Shown here: one piece after another, positions 35,568 to 44,529 of the stretch | How positions within the stretch are numbered: position 1 is the stretch's first letter | Layout: every line of letters begins with the position of its first letter | Assembly: GCA_964490935.1 (NCBI GenBank) | Contig: CAZBEO010000006.1 | Span: 1-64,000 of the forward strand | Origin: JAQVYB01 sp964490935 | Lineage (GTDB): Bacteria; Verrucomicrobiota; Kiritimatiellia; RZYC01 | DNA length: 64,000 nt | Direction of reading: 5' to 3' | Made by a program: the position numbers and the translations under genes | Notes under the pieces: model-generated | Told to the model about the DNA's origin: nothing | What the model saw: only the letters and a program-made list of their open reading frames with translations | The model's database searches: none

Positions 35568-36710
35568 TTAAAATCCTGTGAAGGTGAAGATAATGGAGAG
35601 AATCGAATCCGCCACAATGATATACACAATGGCGTGTACCACGGCGGAGGTGGTGGCATCACCCACCGCAGAGGCACTGCGTCCGCAGCGAATCCCCCGC
35701 ATGCAACCCGAGAAAGCCACCAGCACACCAAACACCACGCTCTTGATGAGCCCCGAAGCAACGGCGTCAAATGTAATGGCCTTAACCGTTTCCAGATAAT
35801 ACTGCGTCGGGGTCAGGTCCATCATTAAAACCCCCACCAAGGCACCGCCGATGATGCCCAGCACGTTCGAGAAAATGGTCAGCAGCGGCATCATGAGAAT
35901 CAGGGCAATCATCCGGGGCAACACCAGAAATTCCATGGGCGAGAAACCCATCGTCTGGAGGGCATCCACCTCTTCGTTCACCTGCATGGTACCCAGGCGT
36001 GCCGCAAAGGAGGCACCGGTGCGACCCGCCATGATGATGCCCGTCATCAGCGCACCCATTTCGCGCACCATGCCGATGCCCACCAAGTCCGCCATATACA
36101 CCTCCGCCCCAAACAGCTTGAGCTGAATCGAACCCAGAAAGGCCAAAATCATACCCACCAGCACGCTGATCAGCGAAACAATCGGCAGCGCCTCCGGCCC
36201 ACATTCCTGAATGACCGACCAAAAATCCACCCTACGCATCCGCGCACGCCCACGAAGCAGAGCGCCGAACGCCAGCAGCGTTTCGCCCAGAAACGACATC
36301 GTTTTTTTGCAGTCGTCCAGCGTGGCCAGCGCCGACTGACCAACTCGAGCAAAAAAAGACCCGCCGGTCTCTTTTCGGTGTTCCTCGGTACGGTCCGGCA
36401 CCGCCTGAGCCAGCCGCAACATCCGCTCGATGCCGGGTGCGAATCCCTCCAGGCTCACAGGCAGTTTCGATTCGGCGGCACGCTGATAAACGTGCTGAAG
36501 AAAAATCAGGCAGGCGCTGTCCCACTCGGTAATCCCCGAGCCCTCGAGCACGATTGCGGAGGGCACTGCGCCCACGCTCAGTGCCTCGCCAACGAAATCC
36601 GGTGCTGCGCGTTCATCCTGAAAGCGCCATGCGCCGCTCATACGAATCGTCAGCGGGCCTTCGGGACTCCGGACACACTCGATTTTATCGGTCTTCGTAT
36701 TTTCATTCAT
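35568..36710 (-). CDS. mlaE: MlaE-family lipid transport permease with N-terminal STAS domain
   Basis: 380 residues. Residues about 10-110 form a STAS domain (ECVRSPEGPLTIRMSGAW, SAIVLEGSGITEWDSACLIF), the module that is a separate protein, MlaB, in E. coli. Residues about 125-380 are the MlaE permease with its hallmark EMGALMTGIIMAGRTGASFAARLGTM (given here as two overlapping motifs, EMGALMTGIIMAGR and TGASFAARLGTM) and EVDALQTMGFSPMEFLVLPR. The ATG at 36710 is preferred over a GTG three bases earlier; GGAAGAG lies upstream. It heads the six-gene operon that ends with mevalonate kinase. Confidence 0.93.
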   Translation of the reverse strand: MNENTKTDKIECVRSPEGPLTIRMSGAWRFQDERAAPDFVGEALSVGAVPSAIVLEGSGITEWDSACLIFLQHVYQRAAESKLPVSLEGFAPGIERMLRLAQAVPDRTEEHRKETGGSFFARVGQSALATLDDCKKTMSFLGETLLAFGALLRGRARMRRVDFWSVIQECGPEALPIVSLISVLVGMILAFLGSIQLKLFGAEVYMADLVGIGMVREMGALMTGIIMAGRTGASFAARLGTMQVNEEVDALQTMGFSPMEFLVLPRMIALILMMPLLTIFSNVLGIIGGALVGVLMMDLTPTQYYLETVKAITFDAVASGLIKSVVFGVLVAFSGCMRGIRCGRSASAVGDATTSAVVHAIVYIIVADSILSIIFTFTGF

Positions 36711-36954
36711 CACAGCGGGCTCTTCCTAAAAATTAGTCCCGTGGAATTTAGCGGACCCGCGCTGGCAAGTCACGCAAAACAAGGGTGTAAAAGAGAAAGA
36801 ATAGTGAGACATTGATTAGACATTTTCGAGGGCGCTTATTATGCTGGATGAACGATGGTACCGTTCCAAAGGAGTCCGACGCTGGTTTGGTATCTTCTGA
36901 ACGGCATATATACGTTCCGTTCAGATCGGGAAAAAATCATAAAGGAGAGTGAGT

Positions 36955-37521
36955 ATGAGTTCAGCAGCAAGAATAAAAGCGGTGTGTTTAGCGATCGGCG
37001 TTTTGGCGTCGAGCTATGCGATGGCGGAGGTCTCTTCGGAGGAATTGAATGCGCAAAGTGAAGCGAAGGCCAAGGCGACGGAAAACGTAAAACCGACGCC
37101 GGAAATGGTCAAAGCAAAAGTGCTTGAAGCCTGCGCCCTGGTGGAGCAAGAGGGCGCGGCAGCCCTGCCGAAGATGCAGGGATCGGATACGGACTTCATC
37201 TTTGCCGGGACCTATGTGTGGATTAACGACATGGACTGCATCATGGTCATGCATCCGATGAAGTACAAATTGAATGGGAAACCATTGATGAACATTAAGG
37301 ACACCAACGGCAAGGCTTTGTTTGTCGAGTTCGTCAATGTCTGTCGTGACAAGGGAGAGGGCTGGGCGGATTATATGTGGCCGAAGCCGGGCGAAACGAC
37401 GCCTGTTCCAAAGGTCTCTTTTGTGAAAAAGGCCGTCACCCCGGATGGACAGGAGTGGGTTGTAGGTTCCGGTCTGTACGATGTGCCTGCAGAGGAAATA
37501 AACACCCTGGTGAATAACTAG
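36955..37521 (+). CDS. Periplasmic single-Cache-domain protein
   Basis: 188 residues. The ATG at 36955 follows AAAGGAGAG. A signal peptide (ARIKAVCLAIGVLASSYAMA) precedes a short helical stretch and one Cache domain: FIFAGTYVWINDMDCIMVMHP, read in two parts, then LNGKPLMNIKDTNGKALF, GWADYMWPKPGET and VSFVKKAVTPDGQEWVVGSGLY. Cache domains bind small ligands such as carboxylates and normally belong to receptors; here the domain is free. It sits 76 bases upstream of a chemoreceptor whose own periplasmic domain is of the helical type, so it could be a ligand-binding partner. A perfect hairpin separates the two genes. Confidence 0.8.
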   Translation: MSSAARIKAVCLAIGVLASSYAMAEVSSEELNAQSEAKAKATENVKPTPEMVKAKVLEACALVEQEGAAALPKMQGSDTDFIFAGTYVWINDMDCIMVMHPMKYKLNGKPLMNIKDTNGKALFVEFVNVCRDKGEGWADYMWPKPGETTPVPKVSFVKKAVTPDGQEWVVGSGLYDVPAEEINTLVNN

Positions 37522-37539
37522 GCGTAATCTGTCGATGAG

Positions 37540-37575
37540 CCATGCAGAGCCGCGCTGAAGCGCGGCTCTGCATGG
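37540..37575 (+). terminator. Perfect 16-base-arm hairpin between the Cache gene and the chemoreceptor
   Basis: Arms CCATGCAGAGCCGCGC and GCGCGGCTCTGCATGG around TGAA. There is no T-tract, and the chemoreceptor's GGAGG site begins about ten bases later. It is more likely an attenuator, partial terminator or mRNA stability element than a simple terminator. Confidence 0.6.
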
Positions 37576-37597
37576 AGTCCGGCACGGAGGATTTATC

Positions 37598-40500
37598 ATG
37601 AGCGTTTTGAAAGCATTGAGCAATTTGACGGTTAAGAGCAAGCTGATCGGGCTGGCCTTGTTTTCGATGTTGCTGATCGCCGGTATCGTGGCGGTCGGCA
37701 TGGTCAACTATCTGAAAATTTCCTCCGCGCTCCTGGTCAAAGATCAGATTTATGTCATTTCAGAGGAGTTGCTTGATGCACGGGTTGCGGAGAAATCGTA
37801 CCTGCAGTTTCACGACAAGGAGTATGCAGATAGCTTGGTGAGCATTGCGGCGCGGGCCCGGGAGAGCGCAGAAAAGCTGACACAGGAGAAACTTGGAGCG
37901 GCCCAGCAGAAGCTTGTCGGTGATATTTCCGAGCGGACACAGAATTACAGCGACAAGTTCAATGAGTTGGTCGAAGTCTATGCGGAGCGGGTTACGTGCA
38001 GAGAAACCATGAACGCGGCGTCTGTCCAGGCAGATGAAGTTCTTTCCAAGGTCTTGAGAACCATCGGCGATCTGGAATACGAATTGATGCTGGACGGCGA
38101 TTCGCTTACGGCGCAGCAGAGCGCCATATTGGGTTCGGCTGGCGATTGCAGAGTCTATCTCGCGGTGGCCAACAGCATGCAAAAAGCGTCCGTCATAAGC
38201 GGAGACTTGGCCGATTATGCCGCCTATACCAACTATATAGGGGGTTCCGCCGCTCTATCACTGAGCGCCCTGGAGGTTGCTGCCAATAGCCTGGGTACGG
38301 TGCGCGACGTCAGCATGAAGGATATTGCAAAAGCCTTTCTGGATTCCGTGGCGGAGTATAAAACAGCATCTGGCAGGGCTCAGGATTTGTTTGTTCAAGA
38401 GCGGGCGATGACTCGGGAATTGGACGCCATCGGCACCGCCACCCAGGAGCAGGCAGGTCAATTGATTGCCGGGGCCGCTGAATCGGTCGCGGCGACACAG
38501 CGTGCGGTCATTCGGATGATCACCTTGTTTCTTGTTGTGGGTATATTCCTCTTCGTGGTGGTGGTCGTGATCATCATCGTTTCCATTACGCGCCCGATTT
38601 CATTGATCACCAACGTGGCCACCGTTTTTCAAACAGGCGATTTTTCCGCTGAGATTTCGTATCGTTCCAAAAATGAAATAGGTCAATTGGCGGATGCCTT
38701 CCGAAGCATGGCTCTTGCTCAGTCTAAAAAAATAGATGCGGCGGCAGCGATTTCAGACGGCGATTTGTCGGTCCAGATCGAATTGATGTCCGATCGTGAC
38801 GCCTTGGGGAAATCCCTACAATCCATGGTTCGGGTGCTTCAGGATGTGATTCGGCAAAATGAAGTGACCTGTCAGGCCCAGCAGGCGGGGGACCTTGACG
38901 CCCGTAACTGCCTGGATGGCTTGAGGGGCGACTACCAGACGCTGGCGGGTGGAGTAAACGCAGCGCTCGATAGTATCGCGCTGCCGATCGTTGAAGGGAT
39001 CGGGATGCTCAATGAATATGCCCAGGGCGATGTGAGCCGCGAGATGCGCGAGCTGCCCGGAAAACAGATGATGCTTACGGACGGTTTGCGGAATATCCGC
39101 AGTAATCTTCAGAACATGATCGAAGATGCCCGGAGCCTTGCCCAGGCGGGGGCGGAAGGGCGCTTGAGTTTCCGGGCGGATACCACCAGGCTGCACGGGG
39201 ATTTCCGCACCATTATCCAGGGGATCAACGATACGCTGGACCATGTGCTGGTTCCCATGCAGGAGGGGATGGAGGTCATCTCCCGCCTTTCTCAGTCCGA
39301 ATTTGTGCGGATGGAAAAGGAGTATCCGGGCGATTACGCCGTGATACGCCGCAACGTGAATCACGTATCCGATCCGTTGGCCACCATGACCGGGGAATTT
39401 GAAGGACTGGCGGCCGCAGTCAAAGAAGGCGATTTGGCGTTTCGCGCCAACGCCGAGGCCTTTGATGGTGCCTATCGTCGTATCGTGGATGTGGTCAACG
39501 CCTCTCTGGAGGCTGTGGCCACACCGATTCGGGAGGCTGGCGAAGTGCTTGGTGCCGCCGCAGAGCAGGACCTTACCGTGCGTGTCAGGGGCCGGTACAA
39601 CGGGCAACTGGCGGAGTTTAAGGATAACGTCAATACGACCATCGAGAGGCTGAACGATGCGCTGGGGCAGGTGGCGCTCACCGTGAGTCAGGTGAACTCG
39701 GGCGCGGAGCAGATCAGCGACGCGAGTCAGTCGCTCTCACAGGGGGCGACGGAACAGGCGTCATCGCTGCAGGAGATTACCAGTTCCATGGCGGAAATCG
39801 CTTCCCAGGCCAAGACGAACGCCGAGAATGCGAACCAGGCCAACAGCTTGGCCGATGCGGTGCGCAAGTCGGCGGAGAAGGGGTCGGCACAGATGACGCA
39901 GATGACGGGCGCGATGGATTCCATTAATGCATCCAGCGCGCAGATCGCCAAGATCATCAAGGTGATTGATGATATTGCATTCCAGACCAACCTGCTGGCG
40001 TTAAATGCGGCGGTCGAGGCGGCGCGTGCCGGTCGTCACGGCAAGGGTTTTGCCGTGGTGGCGGATGAAGTGCGCAATCTGGCGGGTCGCAGCGCGAAGG
40101 CGGCGAAGGAAACGGCGGAGCTGATCGAATCTTCCGGCGCAAAGGCCAATGCCGGCATGCAGGTGGCGAATGCCACGGCGGAGTCCTTCAAAGATATCGT
40201 GGACGGGATCGTAAAGACGAATGATCTGGTGGGCGAGATTGCGGCAGCGTCGAGTGAGCAGGCGCAGGGCGTATCGCAAATCAACATCGGGTTGAGCCAG
40301 GTGGATCAAGTCACGCAGCAGAATACGGCCAACGCCGAGGAAACGGCATCGGCGGCGCAGGAATTGAGCAGTCAATCCGTGCGCCTGCACACACTGGTTG
40401 CGAAATTCCGGCTGAGTGGGGCAGCGGAAGAGGGTGAGGCGAAGTCCAGTGGCCGAGCGCTTCCGGCGGCATCGGAGTCTTCGTGGGGCCATGGGGACGA

Positions 40501-40906
40501 GGCGTCGAACGACAAGAGCATAATGAAGTGGTCGGAGGAGTTTTCCGTGGGGAACGGAAAGATGGATGCGCAGCATAAACGCCTGTTTGGGTTGATCAAT
40601 AAGGTATACGGGGCGTTGCAAAGCGGCAAAGGCAATGAACAGGCGTTGGCGATTCTGGAGGAACTGGCGGATTACACACAGACGCACTTTTCGGAAGAAG
40701 AAGCTCTGATGCGTCTGTATAACTATCCAGGCCTCGATGAGCAGGTGGAGACGCACCGCGCTTTTGTTCAGAAGGTGGTTGATTTACAGGAGAGCGCACG
40801 GAAGGGACAGCCTTTGGGTGCCCGGGTCTTTATTTTCCTGAAAGATTGGCTGACGACGCATATTTGCAAACTGGACAAACAATACAGCGATTATCTGCCG
40901 GAGTGA
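37598..40906 (+). CDS. Methyl-accepting chemotaxis protein with multiple HAMP-like units and a C-terminal hemerythrin domain
   Basis: 1102 residues. A first helix (about 16-38), a helical periplasmic sensor domain of about 270 residues, a second helix (about 309-331), then HAMP (about 332-384) and three or more further HAMP-like repeats with GDL or GDV turns up to about 690. The signalling hairpin tip carries IDDIAFQTNLLALNAAVEAA and GKGFAVVADEVRNLAGRSAK. Residues about 975-1102 are a bacteriohemerythrin: DAQHKRLF, THFSEEE, VETHRAF and HICKLDKQY supply the expected His, Glu and Asp ligands of a di-iron site. Such domains bind O2, as in DcrH. This is probably an oxygen- or redox-sensing receptor. 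No che genes are in the window. Confidence 0.93.
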   Translation: MSVLKALSNLTVKSKLIGLALFSMLLIAGIVAVGMVNYLKISSALLVKDQIYVISEELLDARVAEKSYLQFHDKEYADSLVSIAARARESAEKLTQEKLGAAQQKLVGDISERTQNYSDKFNELVEVYAERVTCRETMNAASVQADEVLSKVLRTIGDLEYELMLDGDSLTAQQSAILGSAGDCRVYLAVANSMQKASVISGDLADYAAYTNYIGGSAALSLSALEVAANSLGTVRDVSMKDIAKAFLDSVAEYKTASGRAQDLFVQERAMTRELDAIGTATQEQAGQLIAGAAESVAATQRAVIRMITLFLVVGIFLFVVVVVIIIVSITRPISLITNVATVFQTGDFSAEISYRSKNEIGQLADAFRSMALAQSKKIDAAAAISDGDLSVQIELMSDRDALGKSLQSMVRVLQDVIRQNEVTCQAQQAGDLDARNCLDGLRGDYQTLAGGVNAALDSIALPIVEGIGMLNEYAQGDVSREMRELPGKQMMLTDGLRNIRSNLQNMIEDARSLAQAGAEGRLSFRADTTRLHGDFRTIIQGINDTLDHVLVPMQEGMEVISRLSQSEFVRMEKEYPGDYAVIRRNVNHVSDPLATMTGEFEGLAAAVKEGDLAFRANAEAFDGAYRRIVDVVNASLEAVATPIREAGEVLGAAAEQDLTVRVRGRYNGQLAEFKDNVNTTIERLNDALGQVALTVSQVNSGAEQISDASQSLSQGATEQASSLQEITSSMAEIASQAKTNAENANQANSLADAVRKSAEKGSAQMTQMTGAMDSINASSAQIAKIIKVIDDIAFQTNLLALNAAVEAARAGRHGKGFAVVADEVRNLAGRSAKAAKETAELIESSGAKANAGMQVANATAESFKDIVDGIVKTNDLVGEIAAASSEQAQGVSQINIGLSQVDQVTQQNTANAEETASAAQELSSQSVRLHTLVAKFRLSGAAEEGEAKSSGRALPAASESSWGHGDEASNDKSIMKWSEEFSVGNGKMDAQHKRLFGLINKVYGALQSGKGNEQALAILEELADYTQTHFSEEEALMRLYNYPGLDEQVETHRAFVQKVVDLQESARKGQPLGARVFIFLKDWLTTHICKLDKQYSDYLPE

Positions 40907-41969
40907 CGAAAAAAATCAGGCAAGCCTATCAGGCGGATTGGATTGGCCTGTTGCGTGATGCAGGATTAACGGTGGTTTCCTATCTTCCCGAAAACAGTCT
41001 GCTCCTGCGCGGGAGCGAAGCGGCCTTGGTGCGTGGACGCGGCTTTGCCTTTGTGGAATGGATGGGGCCTTATCTGCCGGAGTATAAGCAGGGAAAATCC
41101 TGGGCGAGGTCTGAAGATAGAGCCTCGTGGCAGGCCTTGAATCCGGTGGCGGGGAAGCGCGATGCTCCCGGGCGCATGGCCTTTGATGGGATACCGCCGG
41201 ACCAGCTCAATGTGATGACGCCTCGGGCGGAGGATGCAGAGTCCGTGCGACATTTCCTTGAAACCCACGGGGCCGTGGTGACGGCGGTCAGCACCAGTGG
41301 CGTAAAAGGATTTTTGCGCACGGAGATTCCGCCGTCGTTGGTTGACGAACTCACGGCGCGGGCGGATTGGAATTGCCAGTGAATCTGAACGAATTATTCC
41401 TGCCGTGCTATGAACTGGGCGCACGTATTCATTCCGACAGTTGGGGCGACTCGGAACGCAGCTACCGACTGGAAACCTATCAGATCGATGTCATTTCCAA
41501 TTGTTTCATTGAAGCACTGACTCCATCACAGGCTGTCGCCTATTACTCCTCGACCAACGATCCATGCCTCAATGCCGATGGACATCTGCTTCCCGCATCA
41601 CCCGTGAAAGACCACGCCGAATCGACAGTGGTGAAGGACATCGACGGAGAGGGTGCTTGGGATGATCCTTCTGTAACCAATCAGCACGGCATTGCCGATC
41701 TCGGTGCGGATGAATGGGTGGATAACGATCTGGATGCGGAGTCGTTTCTTGCTCTCGCGCTGATGGATTTGGATGCCGAATCCGGTTCGCAGAAGGTGGC
41801 GTGGTCCAGCGTGGCAGGGCGACATTATGCCGTCCTGCATACGACGAATCTAGTCGAAGATGCTTGGTTGCCTCTTGCGACCAACCTGCCGGCCCATCCG
41901 CCGCAGAACGTCTATACCGCATCACTGGAGCAGACGCTGGGCTGCTACCTCATCCGCGTCGAAAGGTAA
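40907..41969 (+). pseudogene. Rearranged remnant of an S8 (subtilase) peptidase joined to a beta-helix-type C-terminus
   Basis: Directly after the chemoreceptor stop, one frame reads without an obvious start to the TGA at 41380-41382. Its sequence (AGLTVVSYLPENSLLLRGSE, VEWMGPYLPEYKQG) matches the propeptide-like N-terminus of PVC subtilases. The text then continues in another frame from about 41382: NLNELFLPCYELGARIHSDSWGD is read here as LNELFLPCYELGARIH plus SDSWGD, a piece normally well inside the subtilase domain; the Asp and His parts are missing. After about 41500 it changes to a parallel-beta-helix style ending (SSTNDPCLNADG, DIDGEGAWDD, GIADLGADEWVDND). The result looks like decayed, deleted and fused fragments. 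No active peptidase is expected. Confidence 0.7.
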
Positions 41970-41970
41970 C

Positions 41971-44424
41971 TCACTCCAGCGACATGGAAATGGCTTCGCG
42001 AATCCGGTCGGCCATCTCCTGATATTCTTCTTCGGACGGCGTCACCGGCGGCAAAATGCGCACCGTGACCGGCGCGAAAAACCGGGGCAGACGGCGACCC
42101 GGCGGAAGGGCTTCAAACGCGCCTTGAATCGCCGCTGGCAGCACCGGCACCTTCCGTTCGAGGCTCAGCATCGCGAAGGTGGGACGAAACGCCCCCAGGT
42201 GTCCATCGCGCGTTCGCGTACCTTCGGGGAAAATGATGACGCTCCCGCCGCTTTGCAGCGCCGCACTCATTTTCTGGATGGATTCGCGCAGGCGCTTGTT
42301 GATGTCCATCACAATCACGTTACAGTGCCGCGCGAGATAGCGCAAAAACACATTATTCACATGCCGCTCCTTGGCATAGAAAAACACCTGCTGCATGCGG
42401 CGGGCCGTAAGTGCAGCGGAAAGAAAAAGCCCATCCAGATAGCTGCCGTGATTCGCCACCAGAATAAATGGACCCTGCGCCGGAATATTTTCCACCCCCT
42501 CGACGCGTACGCGGAAACAGACGCGAATCAACCCATTCAGCAGGCGCACCAGCGAGCGGTGCAGCCAACCGCTATGCGGCAGATCGACCGCCTCGCCGGA
42601 AGTCAGAATGTCCTTCCAGTGGAACGTCTTTTCCACATCGCGATCTTTGTGGCCGTCAATGTATTCCGCCAGTTGGCGCACCGTGGTCAAGCGCTCGAAA
42701 TCCACGTCCGCCAGTTCCACCCCAAACGACTCGCGCACATACACCTGCAAGCTGATGCGCCCGAGGGAATCCAGCCCAAGGTCGGCCGTCAGCCGCGCAT
42801 CCGCCGTGACAGGCAGGCTCACCAGCCGCCCCAGGCACTGCATCAGCCGTCGGCATGTGGCCGACGGAGCTTCCACCTCTCGCTCTGCCTCTAACACCGC
42901 ACGCCCCGCCAACTCCGGCAGCAGAAAACGCCGCAGCTTCCCCAGCCGCGTACGCGGCAACTCCTGCGCCACCAGCCAGGAGCGGGCGATTTTCTTGTAT
43001 GAAGCGGCCTTCTCATTATACGGCGCAAGAATCTGTTCCTCCGCCCAGGTCTCGTCCGCCCCGGCGGGTGCCTGCTCACCCAGACGCAGCGCCGCCTGCA
43101 ATACGTCATCACGCAGAAACACGCCCACTTCGCACAGTGCCGGCGAAACCGACAACAGCTTTTCCTCTACCTCCGCCGGGTTCACCTTCTTCCCGCTTGG
43201 CAACACGAGAATCTCCTTGATGCGTCCGGTGATGAACAAGCGACCATCCGCATCAAGCCGACCGGTATCACCCGTATACAGCCATCCGTCGCGCAGCACC
43301 TCGGCGGTCTCCTCGGGGCGTCCGTAATACCCCTGCATCACGTTCGGTCCACGCGTAATGATTTCCCCATCCTGAATGCGCACCTCATTGCACTCAAGGG
43401 CCTGACCACACGAGCCCGGACACACCCCGTCTGGACGCGGAAACGTGATCATAGGAGCCGCCTCCGTCATGCCATAGCCCTCCAGCACGCAGAACCCCAG
43501 CGTACGCAGGCATTCCGCCACCGCCGGGTCCAGCGGAGCGCCCCCGCTCACCATAAACTGCATGTGCCCACCGAACTTCTCATGCACCTTGCGAAAAAGC
43601 CGCCGCGAAAACGCGGGCGAGCCCACCCGCCGCGCCAGACCATACAGTGTCCGAGCCACCACAGACTCTGCAAAGCGAGCCTGGATATTGCCCGCAATCA
43701 AAGCATAAAACCGGGGCACGCCGATAATCAGTGTCACCGCATGACGCTGCAGTGTCGCCATCATATCCGCCGGCGAAAGCGAAGGCGTGAACACCAGCGT
43801 ACCCGCCGTGGCCAGCGGTGCCAGCACCGACCCCACCAGTGGCAGCACGTGATGCAGTGGCAGCAGCACCAACGTCCGTTGATCCCGCGTGAAAATACCC
43901 GCCGCGCCTACCGCACGCACATTCTCCATCAGATTATTGAACGAAAGCATCACGCCCTTCGGCTTGCCCGTGGTGCCCGAAGTATAAATAATCACGGCCG
44001 TCTGCTCCGCATCTCCCGCCACCTCAACCGGCGCGGAGTGCGATGCGCACGCCTCTGCCAACTCCTCCACCACCATCAACCGACACGAAACGCCCGCCTG
44101 CTCCAACGCCGCACGCGCACGCCCCTCCGACTGACGCGAACACACCAGCAGCTCTGGACGGCAGTCGCTCAGAATAAAAGCCACCTCGTCCGGCGGCAGC
44201 TCGTGATCGATCGTCACATTCACCGCCCCGCGCAACCACACCGCATAAAAAGCGAACACCCATTCCGGTCGGTTCTCCAGATACAGCGCGACCCTGGAAC
44301 CGGATACAGGCTCCAGCGTGCTTGCCGTGTCGCCCACCGCCTTCAACAGCTCCGCATAGGAGACCACCCGGTCACCCGCCAGCATCGCCGTCTTCCCCTC
44401 ATCCTTCAAAAAGTAAATAGTCAT
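41971..44424 (-). CDS. Three-domain fusion: AMP-forming acyl ligase, acyl-carrier domain, PlsC-type acyltransferase
   Basis: 817 residues. The ATG at 44424 follows GGAGG by six bases. Residues about 1-480 are an adenylate-forming enzyme (IIYTSGTTGKPKGVMLSFNN, EGYGMTEAAPMI, YTGDTGRLDADGRLFITGRI and GKKVNPAEVEE). Residues about 510-590 are a phosphopantetheine carrier with the attachment Ser in ADLGLDSLGRIS. Residues about 620-817 are a PlsC acyltransferase (VANHGSYLDGLFL, FPEGTRTRDGHLGAF, VPVLPAAIQGAFEAL). The layout recalls Aas (acyltransferase plus acyl-ACP synthetase) but has a built-in carrier. It could activate a fatty acid, hold it, and acylate a lysophospholipid or glycerol phosphate. 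Confidence 0.9.
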   Translation of the reverse strand: MTIYFLKDEGKTAMLAGDRVVSYAELLKAVGDTASTLEPVSGSRVALYLENRPEWVFAFYAVWLRGAVNVTIDHELPPDEVAFILSDCRPELLVCSRQSEGRARAALEQAGVSCRLMVVEELAEACASHSAPVEVAGDAEQTAVIIYTSGTTGKPKGVMLSFNNLMENVRAVGAAGIFTRDQRTLVLLPLHHVLPLVGSVLAPLATAGTLVFTPSLSPADMMATLQRHAVTLIIGVPRFYALIAGNIQARFAESVVARTLYGLARRVGSPAFSRRLFRKVHEKFGGHMQFMVSGGAPLDPAVAECLRTLGFCVLEGYGMTEAAPMITFPRPDGVCPGSCGQALECNEVRIQDGEIITRGPNVMQGYYGRPEETAEVLRDGWLYTGDTGRLDADGRLFITGRIKEILVLPSGKKVNPAEVEEKLLSVSPALCEVGVFLRDDVLQAALRLGEQAPAGADETWAEEQILAPYNEKAASYKKIARSWLVAQELPRTRLGKLRRFLLPELAGRAVLEAEREVEAPSATCRRLMQCLGRLVSLPVTADARLTADLGLDSLGRISLQVYVRESFGVELADVDFERLTTVRQLAEYIDGHKDRDVEKTFHWKDILTSGEAVDLPHSGWLHRSLVRLLNGLIRVCFRVRVEGVENIPAQGPFILVANHGSYLDGLFLSAALTARRMQQVFFYAKERHVNNVFLRYLARHCNVIVMDINKRLRESIQKMSAALQSGGSVIIFPEGTRTRDGHLGAFRPTFAMLSLERKVPVLPAAIQGAFEALPPGRRLPRFFAPVTVRILPPVTPSEEEYQEMADRIREAISMSLE

Positions 44425-44529
44425 CCTCAACCTCCAAAATCACTCATCAACTAAAGCAAAGGAGCAATACAACGACCTAGGCGCATAGTAGCAAAGAGAA
44501 GCAAGAATTCATACCAACAACGGAAGAAG

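Noticed and set aside
40846..40906. Start of the subtilase remnant inside the chemoreceptor gene
   Set aside because: An ATG at 40846 opens that frame, but up to 40906 the bases clearly encode the hemerythrin end of the receptor in the other frame.
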